A stretch of 64,000 bases of DNA, from positions 2,790,001 through 2,854,000 of the forward strand of contig NZ_CP140255.1 in the NCBI RefSeq assembly GCF_034479615.1, given 5' to 3'. Shown in pieces: positions 1 to 8,086 of the stretch. Below the pieces are notes generated by a model, which saw nothing but the letters and a program-made list of their open reading frames with translations, was not told where the DNA came from and did not search any database. The position numbers and the translations under genes were made by a program. Position 1 is the stretch's first letter. Each line of letters begins with the position of its first letter. Origin of the DNA: Vreelandella neptunia. GTDB taxonomy: Bacteria > Pseudomonadota > Gammaproteobacteria > Pseudomonadales > Halomonadaceae.

Positions 1-2
1 GT

Positions 3-74
3 TCGCCAGGTGCAGTTAAGCGGCAGTTGGAGGAGGAAATTGCTAACGCGCCAGGAAGCGCACCAGATTCATAA
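3..74 (+). CDS. 3' end of an unidentified gene (partial)
   Basis: An open frame enters from the left edge and stops with TAA at 72-74, giving a short tail containing KRQLEEEIANAPGS. It is followed within 10 bases by a strong hairpin, as expected for the end of a transcribed gene. The tail is too short to assign to a family. Another frame across this stretch is also open, so the call rests mainly on the well-placed terminator. Confidence 0.35.
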   Translation, partial: SPGAVKRQLEEEIANAPGSAPDS

Positions 75-82
75 AACGACAA

Positions 83-117
83 ACCAAAAGGGCGCCCCAA
101 TGGGACGCCCTTTTGGT
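83..117. terminator. Bidirectional intrinsic terminator
   Basis: The arms ACCAAAAGGGCG and CGCCCTTTTGGT form a long GC-rich stem with A-rich and T-rich outer flanks on the two strands. It separates the gene entering from the left (+) from the DUF3617 gene (-), so it can end both convergent transcripts. Confidence 0.75.
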
Positions 118-167
118 GAGCTACCGGTTAGTTATTAACAAATTAATTATTAACTAAGAGGCAGTAA

Positions 168-596
168 TTACTCACACTCGCCAAGGTACTCGCCTTCAAT
201 CACGGTATTCATGCTGAGTTCACCCATGGGTGACTGGGTAAGGATATCGACGCTGCCTTCGATACGCTCGCCCATAAAACGCATTTCGCCATCGATGGTG
301 GCTTCACCACCCTCAGCGCGACACACCATGCTGTAGCTTAGACCGTCTGCATTCAGCTCCTGGTCGAGCAGTTCACAGCCTTCCTCTTCCTCGATGAAGC
401 CAAATTCAGCTCCCTCAAGCTCTTCCTGACTAATACACTGGCGCTCGGTTTCCGTTTGATCCGGAATTTCCATTTCGCCGGTGACGCTGGTTTTGCTCAC
501 AAACTCCCACTCACCAGCGGTGACATTGGGGGTTTCAGCCAACGCGACCATCGGAAAGGCCACTAGGGCCGCTACTGCCATGTTACGTAACATCAT
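168..596 (-). CDS. DUF3617 domain-containing secreted protein
   Basis: A 142-residue protein with an N-terminal signal peptide (about residues 1-20, ending ALA-ET), so probably periplasmic. The mature part has the DUF3617 pattern: an early GEWEF motif, a conserved Cys after TERQ, and a C-terminal GEYLGEC. It is very acidic (runs such as IEEEEG), as expected in a halophile. Two ATG codons lie side by side at the start; GAGAG upstream fits either. The function of DUF3617 proteins is unknown. The gene is monocistronic and ends at the shared terminator to its left. Confidence 0.8.
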   Translation of the reverse strand: MMLRNMAVAALVAFPMVALAETPNVTAGEWEFVSKTSVTGEMEIPDQTETERQCISQEELEGAEFGFIEEEEGCELLDQELNADGLSYSMVCRAEGGEATIDGEMRFMGERIEGSVDILTQSPMGELSMNTVIEGEYLGECE

Positions 597-743
597 CGCT
601 ACTCTCGCTGCGTTGCTTTGGGAACTTAAATCCTGGGATATCCTACCTGATTCAACCCCACGATGCCCTACCCGAGGATCACACTGCTACACTCAAGGGG
701 TAAGAAACTGATTTAGCGCATCCGCTATACAAGGTAGCCAACA

Positions 744-953
744 ATGCAAGACGACGCCCTGGTCAATTATGACTTCCACTGCCCCTACTGCGATTCGCCG
801 CTGACCTTCCTGATTGATACGTCACAAGGCAGTCACGATACCTGGGAGGATTGCCATCAATGCTGCGCGCCCGTCCAGCTTCAGATCATCGTCTCACCGA
901 TGAGCGGAGAACTTGAAAGCGTCGTCGCTGGGCGCGACGACGATGTGCTATAG
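744..953 (+). CDS. CPXCG motif-containing cysteine-rich protein
   Basis: A 69-residue protein with CPYC (residues 13-16) and a second cysteine cluster DCHQCC about 25 residues on, the layout of a small zinc ribbon. This matches the CPXCG family of gammaproteobacteria, which has no known function. It is transcribed alone and converges on potI, whose stop codon lies seven bases downstream. No terminator is visible between them. Confidence 0.75.
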   Translation: MQDDALVNYDFHCPYCDSPLTFLIDTSQGSHDTWEDCHQCCAPVQLQIIVSPMSGELESVVAGRDDDVL

Positions 954-959
954 CTTGAT

Positions 960-1787
960 CTAAACGTCTCGTAGAGCAGCCTTCCGCCGGGTCTCATTAC
1001 GCCGCATGAAAAACCACGCCAACAGTGTCGCCAGCGATACCGTTAGGATAATCAATGTAGCAAGCGCATTAATCTTCGGCGACACCCCCATGCGCACCGA
1101 CGAAAACACCACCATCGGCAGCGTATTGGCCCCTGGGCCGGAAACAAAGCTGGCGATCACAAGGTCATCCAGGGAGAGGGTAAACGCCAGCAGCCAGCCT
1201 GCTGCCAACGCGGGGGTAATGATCGGCAGCGTGATAGAGAAGAAGGTTTTCACTGGAGGTGAGCCCAAATCCATGGCGGCCTCTTCAATGGAGTGATCCA
1301 CTTCCCGCAGTCGCGCAGCCACCACGACCGCTACATAGGCACTGCAAAAAGTGGTGTGGGCAATCCAAATGGTCGCCATGCCCCGGTCGGCTGGCCAGCC
1401 GGTAATCTGCGCCATCTGCACAAATAGCAGCAGTAGCGAAAGACCGGTGATGACTTCGGGCATTACCAGCGGCGCCGTGACCATACTCGATAGCGCCGTT
1501 TTGCCTCGGAAGTGGCCATAGCGCGTCATTACAAAGGCTGCCACGGTGCCAAGGCAAACCGCCATGCTGGCAGCGAAAAACGCGATGCGTAGGCTTGTCC
1601 ACACCGCCGACAAAATCTGCTGATCTCGAAACAGCTCGCCGTACCACTGGGTGGAGAACCCCGCCCACACCGTGACCAGCTTCGATGCGTTAAACGAATA
1701 CACCACCAGCACAAACATCGGCAGGTAAAGAAATAGCAGACCAAGCACCAGCATGACCGTCGAGAAGTTCGGCCGTCGCATGCTCAT
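960..1787 (-). CDS. potI: Putrescine ABC transporter permease PotI
   Basis: A 275-residue inner-membrane permease (E. coli PotI has 281) with about six hydrophobic segments and the EAA loop (EEAAMDLGSPP) that contacts the ATPase. With PotH it forms the membrane channel for putrescine import. The start ATG overlaps the potH stop by one base (TAATG), and GGAG lies eight bases upstream, so the two are translationally coupled. It is the last gene of potFGHI. Family and gene order are clear; putrescine rather than spermidine is inferred from the four-gene PotF-G-H-I order. Confidence 0.9.
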   Translation of the reverse strand: MSMRRPNFSTVMLVLGLLFLYLPMFVLVVYSFNASKLVTVWAGFSTQWYGELFRDQQILSAVWTSLRIAFFAASMAVCLGTVAAFVMTRYGHFRGKTALSSMVTAPLVMPEVITGLSLLLLFVQMAQITGWPADRGMATIWIAHTTFCSAYVAVVVAARLREVDHSIEEAAMDLGSPPVKTFFSITLPIITPALAAGWLLAFTLSLDDLVIASFVSGPGANTLPMVVFSSVRMGVSPKINALATLIILTVSLATLLAWFFMRRNETRRKAALRDV

Positions 1788-2695
1788 TATTCAAGCTCCT
1801 TGGACTGGTAACGATGAAACCAGACAATCGGCACCAGTAAAAGCAGTAGCATTACCATCGCCAGCGCCGACGCCACCGGCCAGTCGCGGTTAAGGAAGAA
1901 CTCCTCCCACAGCACTTTGCCGATCATTAACGTGTCGGGACCACCCAGCAGTTCAGGAATCACAAACTCCCCTACCGCAGGAATGAACACCAGCATCGAA
2001 CCGGCCACGATGCCGCCCGTAGAGAGCGGCAAGGTGACTTTGATAAAGGTATTGAGCTTGCGCGAGCCAAGATCTGCAGCGGCCTCTAGCAACGAGTTAT
2101 CCATGCGTGTTAAGTGGGCATATAGCGGCAGTACCATGAACGGCAAGTAGGCGTAAACAATGCCAATAGTCACTGAGAACTGGGTATTCATCATGCGCAG
2201 CGGAGAATCAATCAGGCCAATCCCTATCAACAGGTTATTGATTAACCCACTGTTGCTTAGAATTCCCATCCAGGCATAGACACGAATCAAAAACGACGTC
2301 CATGAGGGCAACATGACCAACAGCAGTAACAGCAACTGCCAGCGGGCCGGTGCCCGGGCCATGGCATACGCCATCGGGTAACCGAGCAACAAACAGGCCA
2401 GCGTGGCAATAAACGCCGTTTTCACCGAGCCCCAATAGGCGGCGATGTACAACGAATCTGAGAGCAGAAAGAGATAATTACCCAGATTAAGAAAGACATG
2501 CAGCGTCTGATCGGCGTACTCAAGCAGCGGGCCATAGGGCGGAATCGCAATCGCCGCTTCGGAAAGGCTGATTTTGAGCACCAGCGCAAAGGGCAGTAAA
2601 AAAAACAGCGTCAGCCACACGAGCGGAAACGCGATCACTGCTCGGCGCCCCAGCTGCAAGCGTTTGAGCAGTGCTGAAGAACGAGATAACTTCAT
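1787..2695 (-). CDS. potH: Putrescine ABC transporter permease PotH
   Basis: Membrane permease with about six transmembrane segments and the EAA loop EAAADLGSRK. The frame is open to a TTG at 2743, but the ATG at 2695 is preferred because GAGGAG lies about ten bases upstream (2706-2711). This gives 302 residues beginning MKLSRSSALL, close to E. coli PotH (317). It follows potG with a short gap and overlaps potI by one base. It partners PotI in the heterodimeric channel. Confidence 0.9.
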   Translation of the reverse strand: MKLSRSSALLKRLQLGRRAVIAFPLVWLTLFFLLPFALVLKISLSEAAIAIPPYGPLLEYADQTLHVFLNLGNYLFLLSDSLYIAAYWGSVKTAFIATLACLLLGYPMAYAMARAPARWQLLLLLLVMLPSWTSFLIRVYAWMGILSNSGLINNLLIGIGLIDSPLRMMNTQFSVTIGIVYAYLPFMVLPLYAHLTRMDNSLLEAAADLGSRKLNTFIKVTLPLSTGGIVAGSMLVFIPAVGEFVIPELLGGPDTLMIGKVLWEEFFLNRDWPVASALAMVMLLLLLVPIVWFHRYQSKELE

Positions 2696-2763
2696 TAAAG
2701 GCAGTCTCCTCGCGGTAAGGAATGCATCACTATCGCAATTCAAAGCGTTAGCAGCTCAAGACG

Positions 2764-3945
2764 CTAGCGGTTCAAAACAATCGTACTGTGATCTTCCCAG
2801 TAGACATACACACTGTCTTCCCAGGTGGGTCGATCACCGCGACGCTCGGTATTGGCCATACTGACTTTAATGATTTGGCCCGATTGGGTGCGCACGTAGT
2901 AGAGCGAGAAACCGCCTAAATAAGCAATATCATCCACCTTGCCAGCCGCCCAGTTGTACTCCGTAGTGGGCTTTTCACGAGTGAGCCAAATCTTCTCAGG
3001 GCGCAGTGCGACCCAAACCCGCCGATTCGACGCTTGTGTGGTAATACCGTGGTCAATATAGATGGGCCGCTCGAGCGCGGGAGCGGCGATACGGCAGTGG
3101 TCGGCAGCGTCTTCGATAATTTCGCCTTCAAAAAGATTCACCGTGCCGACGAATTCCGCCACCATGCGGCTCACAGGGCTTTCATAAATATCGATCGGCG
3201 AACCTATTTGCTCGATCCAGCCATCGGCCATGATCGCCACACGGTCGGCCATGGTCATCGCCTCTTCCTGGTCGTGGGTGACCATAATGCAGGTCACCCC
3301 CACCTGCTCGATGATCTCAACCACTTCAAGCTGCATTTCAGTGCGCAGCTTTTTATCCAATGCGCCCATGGGCTCGTCTAACAGTAACAGCTTAGGCCGC
3401 TTGGCCAGCGAACGGGCCAATGCTACTCGCTGGCGCTGGCCGCCAGAGAGCTGATGCGGCTTGCGCTTGGCAAAGCGCTCCATATGCACCAGTTTCAACA
3501 TTTGCGCGACGCGAGCGTCGATATCCGCTTTGGGGAGCTTATCCTGCTTTAAGCCAAAGGCAATATTCTGCGCCACCGTCATATGCGGAAATAGCGCATA
3601 GGACTGGAACATCATATTGATAGGCCGCTTGTGCGGAGGCATAGCGGTGATATTTTCACCGTCTAATAAAATACGGCCTTCGGAGGGCGTCTCAAAGCCC
3701 GCCAACATCCTCAGCAGGGTTGATTTACCTGACCCGGAACCACCCAATAGCGCGAAAATTTCCCCGCGCTTAACCTGCAAATTGACATCATCCACCGCCA
3801 GCGCATCATCAAACCGTTTGCTTAAACGTTTCACTTCCAGCACCACATCTTCAGCAAACCGCGGGGTTTTGCCCTGGGGTCGTGACGAAGAAGGAGTGAT
3901 TGGCGAAGCAGATGAAGGCTCGTTCGACAGGGGCGTAGTGACCAT
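2764..3945 (-). CDS. potG: Putrescine ABC transporter ATP-binding protein PotG
   Basis: A 393-residue ABC ATPase with Walker A GGSGSGKST, signature LSGGQRQRVALARS, Walker B LLLLDEPMGALD and the switch histidine in VTHDQEE. The C-terminal third is the TOBE-type regulatory domain of the spermidine/putrescine importer subfamily. The N-terminal extension of about 35 residues is Ser/Pro-rich and longer than in E. coli. GGGAG lies about five bases upstream of the ATG. It energises uptake through PotH-PotI. A GC hairpin separates it from potF. Confidence 0.92.
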   Translation of the reverse strand: MVTTPLSNEPSSASPITPSSSRPQGKTPRFAEDVVLEVKRLSKRFDDALAVDDVNLQVKRGEIFALLGGSGSGKSTLLRMLAGFETPSEGRILLDGENITAMPPHKRPINMMFQSYALFPHMTVAQNIAFGLKQDKLPKADIDARVAQMLKLVHMERFAKRKPHQLSGGQRQRVALARSLAKRPKLLLLDEPMGALDKKLRTEMQLEVVEIIEQVGVTCIMVTHDQEEAMTMADRVAIMADGWIEQIGSPIDIYESPVSRMVAEFVGTVNLFEGEIIEDAADHCRIAAPALERPIYIDHGITTQASNRRVWVALRPEKIWLTREKPTTEYNWAAGKVDDIAYLGGFSLYYVRTQSGQIIKVSMANTERRGDRPTWEDSVYVYWEDHSTIVLNR

Positions 3946-3962
3946 TCGCCACTCCCATCAAA

Positions 3963-3982
3963 AGGCCCGGCAATCCGGGCAT
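3963..3982 (-). terminator. GC hairpin between potF and potG (attenuator-like)
   Basis: GCCCGG and CCGGGC pair around a four-base loop in the 101-base potF-potG gap. On the minus strand the hairpin is followed by CTTTTG. The weak T-tract suggests partial termination or an RNA-stabilising 3' end for potF, a usual way to make more binding protein than membrane components. Its function here is inferred. Confidence 0.4.
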
Positions 3983-4046
3983 TAAAAAAGATGAGCAGCG
4001 AGCCATAGAGAATTAACCCCAGACTCGCCGTCGGATAAATGTCGGT

Positions 4047-5150
4047 TTAACGACCAGACTTTACGCGGTTCCAAATGCGCGTACGTGCACGCAGCACATC
4101 TTGAGGCTTTTCAGCCTGCACGTATAGGTTTTGCATGACCTCGGTTTCCGGGTAAATAGCCGGATCATTGATAATTTCATCAGAGAGGTACTCATCGGCT
4201 GCCGCGTTAGGATTGGCATAACGCACGTACTCGGTAATTTCAGCGGCGATTTCCGGGTCGAGGATAAAGTTGATAAAGGCGTGAGCGTTTTCAGTATTCG
4301 GCGCATCGGCGGGCACTGCCATCATATCGAACCAGAGGGCAGCGCCTTCTTTAGGAATGCTATAAGCGATGGAGAAATCACGCCCAGCTTCTTCGGCACG
4401 ATCAGCGGCCTGGAATACATCACCGGAATAGCCAGCGGCTACGCAGATATCACCATTCGCCAGATCGGACACATAGCGAGAAGAGTGAAAATAGGTCATG
4501 TCGTCGCGAACGTCGGCAATCAGTTCGCCAGCCGCTTCAATATCGTCCAGATTTTCACTCAGGGGGTCTAAACCCAGGTAAGCCATGGCGGGCGAAAGCA
4601 TTTCATCGGCAGAGTCCAGCATCGACAAGCCGCAGCCCGCTTCGCTCAATGCGGCGGTTATTTCAGGATCAAACAGTAGTGCCCAGCTATCTACCGGCGC
4701 ATCATCACCCAAAATTTCTTTTACCCGGTCAACGTTATAGCCGATCCCATTAGTGCCCCACATATAAGGAACCGAGTATTCGCTACCGGCGTCGATGGTT
4801 TCCAGGTTGGCCATCAGTTTGGGGTTAAGGTTATCTAAATTGGGCAGCAGCTCATGGTTAAGCGGCTGAAAAACACCGGCTTTCACTTGGCGGGTGAAAT
4901 AGTAGGTAGAAGGTACTACTACATCGTAGCCGGAACGCCCGGCGAGCAGTGCAGCATCCAAAATTTCATTGCTGTCATAAACGTCATAAGTCACTTCAAT
5001 GCCGGTGCGCTCGGTAAATTTTTCCAGCGTTTCCGGGGCAATGTAGTCTGACCAGTTAAATACCCGCACCTCTTCGGCTTGGGCAGCGCTAGCCGCTGCG
5101 ACGAATGAGATAGCCGCAACGGCCGCGGAAAGTTTGTGGATGTTCCCCAT
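4047..5150 (-). CDS. potF: Putrescine-binding periplasmic protein PotF
   Basis: A 367-residue solute-binding protein with a signal peptide cleaved near AAQA-EEVRVFNW. The VFNWSDYIAPE opening and the VPYMWGTNGIGYN segment are typical of the PotD/PotF family. It captures polyamine in the periplasm and delivers it to PotHI. The ATG at 5150 is preferred over the in-frame GTG at 5156 because AGGAG (5159-5163) lies eight bases upstream of it. It is first in the operon and is divergent from ahpC across a 387-base gap. Confidence 0.92.
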   Translation of the reverse strand: MGNIHKLSAAVAAISFVAAASAAQAEEVRVFNWSDYIAPETLEKFTERTGIEVTYDVYDSNEILDAALLAGRSGYDVVVPSTYYFTRQVKAGVFQPLNHELLPNLDNLNPKLMANLETIDAGSEYSVPYMWGTNGIGYNVDRVKEILGDDAPVDSWALLFDPEITAALSEAGCGLSMLDSADEMLSPAMAYLGLDPLSENLDDIEAAGELIADVRDDMTYFHSSRYVSDLANGDICVAAGYSGDVFQAADRAEEAGRDFSIAYSIPKEGAALWFDMMAVPADAPNTENAHAFINFILDPEIAAEITEYVRYANPNAAADEYLSDEIINDPAIYPETEVMQNLYVQAEKPQDVLRARTRIWNRVKSGR

Positions 5151-5537
5151 TATCACTGCTCCTGTTGTCTCAACTAGTCATTAAACAATTCAGCATTCAC
5201 TAAACAATTCAGCCAAATGTTTTGCCAAGGGTCTTCATACCAAGTGCGCCCTGCTGCTGCCGGCAACAGCCCTCAGCGGCTAACAATAGCGTAGGCCATA
5301 ATACTGAACGTGCGAATTTTGCGGTGCAGTGACGCCTACCGCAAGCCAATGTGAAAAATTCTTGTATTTTGCCCTACCGACCCCATTAAGTAGCTAGCAA
5401 AATAGGTTTTTGTAGTACGCCAATAGGGCAATGCTATTGGCTGGATGGCTTTTTTTAATTTTAGACATTAGTCGCTAGCCGTTAGCATTAGCACTACTTT
5501 ATGAACCCTTCACTCATGACAACTGGAGATTATCTGA
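5151..5537. other. potF/ahpC divergent intergenic region
   Basis: No convincing gene lies in this 387-base gap. It must hold the promoters for potF (leftward) and ahpC (rightward). AT-rich stretches at about 5345-5470 fit promoter DNA. The ahpC-proximal part carries an OxyR-like array, listed separately, and GGAG at 5525-5528 is the ahpC ribosome binding site. Confidence 0.6.
5423..5459 (+). promoter_or_regulatory. Possible OxyR operator upstream of ahpC
   Basis: ATAG (5423-5426), CTAT (5434-5437), ATGG (5445-5448) and TAAT (5456-5459) lie at exact 11-base steps. This matches 13 of 16 positions of the OxyR consensus ATAG-N7-CTAT-N7-ATAG-N7-CTAT. It lies about 80 bases ahead of ahpC, a classic OxyR target. 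No oxyR gene is in the window, so the assignment is by motif and context only. Confidence 0.4.
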
Positions 5538-6101
5538 ATGTCCTTGATCAACACTGAAGTAAAACCGTTTAAAGCCACTGCTTACCTGAATGGCGAATTC
5601 GTCGATGTGACTGAAGCGGATCTGCAAGGCCAGTGGTCTATTTTCTTCTTCTACCCGGCCGATTTTACCTTTGTTTGCCCCACTGAGCTGGGCGATTTGG
5701 CCGATCACTATGCCGAGTTCAAAAAGCTGGGCGTTGAGATCTACAGCGTTTCAACCGATACCCACTTCACTCACAAAGCATGGCACGACAGCTCAGAGAC
5801 CATCGGCAAGCTGCAGTACCCAATGATCGCCGATCCGACGCTACGGATTTCACGTAACTTCGAAGTCTTGATTGAAGACGCGGGTCTTGCTGAGCGCGGC
5901 ACATTCGTTGTCGACCCAGACGGTAAAATCCAAATTGTAGAAATCAACGCTGGCAATATCGGCCGTAACGCCGAAGAGCTACTGCGTAAAGTGAAAGCCG
6001 CTCAATACGTTCGTGCCAACCCGAACGAAGTATGCCCGGCCAAATGGAAAGAAGGCGAAGAAACGCTCGCACCTTCACTGGATCTTGTAGGCAAAATCTA
6101 A
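5538..6101 (+). CDS. ahpC: Alkyl hydroperoxide reductase subunit C (peroxiredoxin)
   Basis: A 187-residue typical 2-Cys peroxiredoxin, the same length as E. coli AhpC. The peroxidatic Cys47 is in FVCPTEL and the resolving Cys166 in NEVCPAKW. It reduces H2O2, organic peroxides and peroxynitrite in the cytoplasm and is recycled by AhpF, encoded next. GGAG precedes the ATG by nine bases. A strong terminator lies between ahpC and ahpF, so ahpC is probably made in excess of ahpF. Confidence 0.95.
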   Translation: MSLINTEVKPFKATAYLNGEFVDVTEADLQGQWSIFFFYPADFTFVCPTELGDLADHYAEFKKLGVEIYSVSTDTHFTHKAWHDSSETIGKLQYPMIADPTLRISRNFEVLIEDAGLAERGTFVVDPDGKIQIVEINAGNIGRNAEELLRKVKAAQYVRANPNEVCPAKWKEGEETLAPSLDLVGKI

Positions 6102-6160
6102 ACCGCCTACGGCTTTCACGCGCTTGCTCTTATTTGCGTGGCGCAAGAGCGTGCAGGTTC

Positions 6161-6192
6161 AACGCCCGGGTTTCGCCCGGGCGTTCTGTTTT
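6161..6192 (+). terminator. Terminator after ahpC
   Basis: AACGCCCGGG and CCCGGGCGTT form a ten-base-pair stem with a five-base loop, followed by CTGTTTT. It sits in the 173-base ahpC-ahpF gap and would let only part of the transcription reach ahpF. Confidence 0.75.
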
Positions 6193-6274
6193 AAAACAGT
6201 TTTAAATTATTAATGATTAGCGCCGTCACACGCGTGTATTTAATACGTCTGTTACTTGCGAGGAAGCTACTGTC

Positions 6275-7831
6275 ATGCTGGACGCCAATTTAAAATCCCA
6301 GTTAAAAGCGTATCTGGAAAAAGTGACTCAGCCGTTCGAGATCGTTGCCTCCCTCGATGACGGTGCCAAGTCACAAGAACTTCTCGGCCTGCTTGAGGAA
6401 ATCAGCAGCCTGAGCGATAAGATTACCCTACACAGCGATGGTCAGGACGCCCGCACGCCATCGTTTGCGATTAACCGCCCGGGTGAAGAGACTGGCGTGG
6501 TGTTTGCCGGCATCCCCATGGGCCACGAGTTCACCTCGCTGGTGTTGGCACTGCTGCAAGTCGGCGGCCATCCACCTAAAACGTCTGCTGAGCTACTCGA
6601 CCAGATCAAAGCTCTCGATGGCGAGATGCTTTTCGAAACTTACTACTCGCTCTCGTGCCAGAACTGCCCTGACGTGGTTCAAGCGCTTAACCTCATGGCT
6701 ATCTTCAACCCGAACGTTCGTCACGTCGCTATCGACGGTGCACTGTTTCAGGACGAAGTTGAGTCGCGGGAAATCATGTCGGTGCCAAGCATCTATTTGA
6801 ACGGTAAGCCGTTCGACCAAGGCCGCATGACCCTTGAGCAGATTTTGGCCAAGGTTGACACTGGTGCCGCCGAACGCGATGCCAAAAAGCTCAACGAGAA
6901 AGCCGCTTTCGATACGCTCGTCATTGGTGGTGGCCCGGCAGGCGCGGCGGCCGCCATTTACTCAGCACGTAAAGGTATTAACACCGGCATTGCCGCTGAG
7001 CGTTTCGGTGGTCAGGTGGCTGACACCATGGGAATTGAAAACTTTATCTCCGTCTCCCATACCGAAGGGCCTAAGCTGGTTAGCGCGCTTGAAGAGCACG
7101 TAAAAGATTACGAAGTCGATGTCATGAACCTGCAGCTTGCCACGGCGTTCAAAGCAGCCGAGGCTGAAGGCGGACTGCACGAAGTCACCTTTGAGTCGGG
7201 TGCAACGCTTAAGAGCAAAACCCTGGTACTGGCGACGGGCGCCCGCTGGCGCGAAATGAATGTGCCCGGCGAACAGCAGTACCGCAATAAAGGGGTGGCC
7301 TACTGCCCTCACTGTGACGGCCCGCTGTTCAAAGGTAAACGGGTAGCGGTGATCGGCGGCGGTAACTCTGGCGTTGAAGCGGCGATTGATCTGGCGGGTA
7401 TTGTCGGCCATGTAACGCTCGTAGAGTTTATGGGTGAGATGCGCGCCGATGCAGTGCTGCAGAAAAAGCTCAAGAGCCTGCCTAATGTCGATATTATTCT
7501 CAACGCACAAACCACTGAAGTAACGGGCGATGGCAGCCGCGTTAACGGTTTGAACTATAAAGACCGCACGTCTGATGAGAGCAAATCCATCGCGCTGGAA
7601 GGTATTTTTGTTCAGATTGGCCTGGTACCTAACACCGAGTGGTTGAAAGGTTCTCCGATTGAAATGACGCCCCGCGGTGAGATCATCGTCGATGCTCACG
7701 GTATGACGTCCGTGCCCGGCGTCTTCGCCGCAGGCGATGTAACTACCGTGCCCTACAAGCAGATCATCATTGCCATGGGCGAAGGCGCCAAGGCATCGCT
7801 GGGTGCTTTCGACTACTTGATTCGTAATTAA
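6275..7831 (+). CDS. ahpF: Alkyl hydroperoxide reductase subunit F
   Basis: A 518-residue flavoenzyme (E. coli AhpF 521) that passes electrons from NADH to AhpC. The N-terminal double-thioredoxin domain carries Cys128-Cys131 (SCQNC). The FAD-binding [10 protein letters not shown] segment starts near residue 218, the active-site disulfide is in YCPHCDGP, and the NADH-binding site is [10 protein letters not shown]. All redox centres are intact. GAGGAAG precedes the ATG. It has its own short leader after the ahpC terminator. Confidence 0.95.
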   Translation: MLDANLKSQLKAYLEKVTQPFEIVASLDDGAKSQELLGLLEEISSLSDKITLHSDGQDARTPSFAINRPGEETGVVFAGIPMGHEFTSLVLALLQVGGHPPKTSAELLDQIKALDGEMLFETYYSLSCQNCPDVVQALNLMAIFNPNVRHVAIDGALFQDEVESREIMSVPSIYLNGKPFDQGRMTLEQILAKVDTGAAERDAKKLNEKAAFDTLVIGGGPAGAAAAIYSARKGINTGIAAERFGGQVADTMGIENFISVSHTEGPKLVSALEEHVKDYEVDVMNLQLATAFKAAEAEGGLHEVTFESGATLKSKTLVLATGARWREMNVPGEQQYRNKGVAYCPHCDGPLFKGKRVAVIGGGNSGVEAAIDLAGIVGHVTLVEFMGEMRADAVLQKKLKSLPNVDIILNAQTTEVTGDGSRVNGLNYKDRTSDESKSIALEGIFVQIGLVPNTEWLKGSPIEMTPRGEIIVDAHGMTSVPGVFAAGDVTTVPYKQIIIAMGEGAKASLGAFDYLIRN

Positions 7832-7861
7832 AGGCTATTATTAAAAACCACACTAAAACTA

Positions 7862-7889
7862 AAGCCCACTGTTACAACAGTGGGCTTTT
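7862..7889 (+). terminator. Terminator after ahpF
   Basis: AAGCCCACTGTT pairs with AACAGTGGGCTT and runs directly into TTTT. It is well placed 30 bases after the ahpF stop codon. Confidence 0.8.
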
Positions 7890-7923
7890 GGATGGCAGGT
7901 AGCTTTCTCCCAACCTGATTGAA

Positions 7924-8033
7924 GCACCAGTGGGAGGCAGCTTTAGCTCGCGACCACTCAAGCTCCCAGCCTGATGAAACTAAGGGGTGCCTTTGGCACC
8001 CCTCGCGCGCTAATAAGTAGCGCCCTCCTACAA
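7924..8033. repeat. REP-like inverted repeat pair
   Basis: One copy on the plus strand (7930-7953) and a related, longer-looped copy on the minus strand (8003-8031, reading GTAGGAGGGCGC...AGCGCGCGA) face each other around a perfect hairpin GGGGTGCC-TTT-GGCACCCC (7984-8002). The plus copy matches 26 of 32 bases with a third copy at 39790-39821. This arrangement resembles paired REP elements in other gammaproteobacteria. It lies between the convergent ahpF and phaC, where it could also stop transcription. Confidence 0.5.
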
Positions 8034-8086
8034 TAGAATTTCGGCAGAAGACTTTAGCGTGCGAACCTTAGGCTATTCCCTGCCCC

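Noticed and set aside
6962..7699. A 245-codon open frame on the minus strand inside ahpF
   Set aside because: It lies fully within a well-conserved AhpF coding region on the other strand, has no upstream ribosome binding site that I can see and no recognisable motif; it is a shadow of ahpF codon use.
7984..8002. GGGGTGCC hairpin as a plain terminator of phaC
   Set aside because: It has no clear T-tract on either strand and sits between two REP-like copies, so I list it as part of the repeat pair instead.
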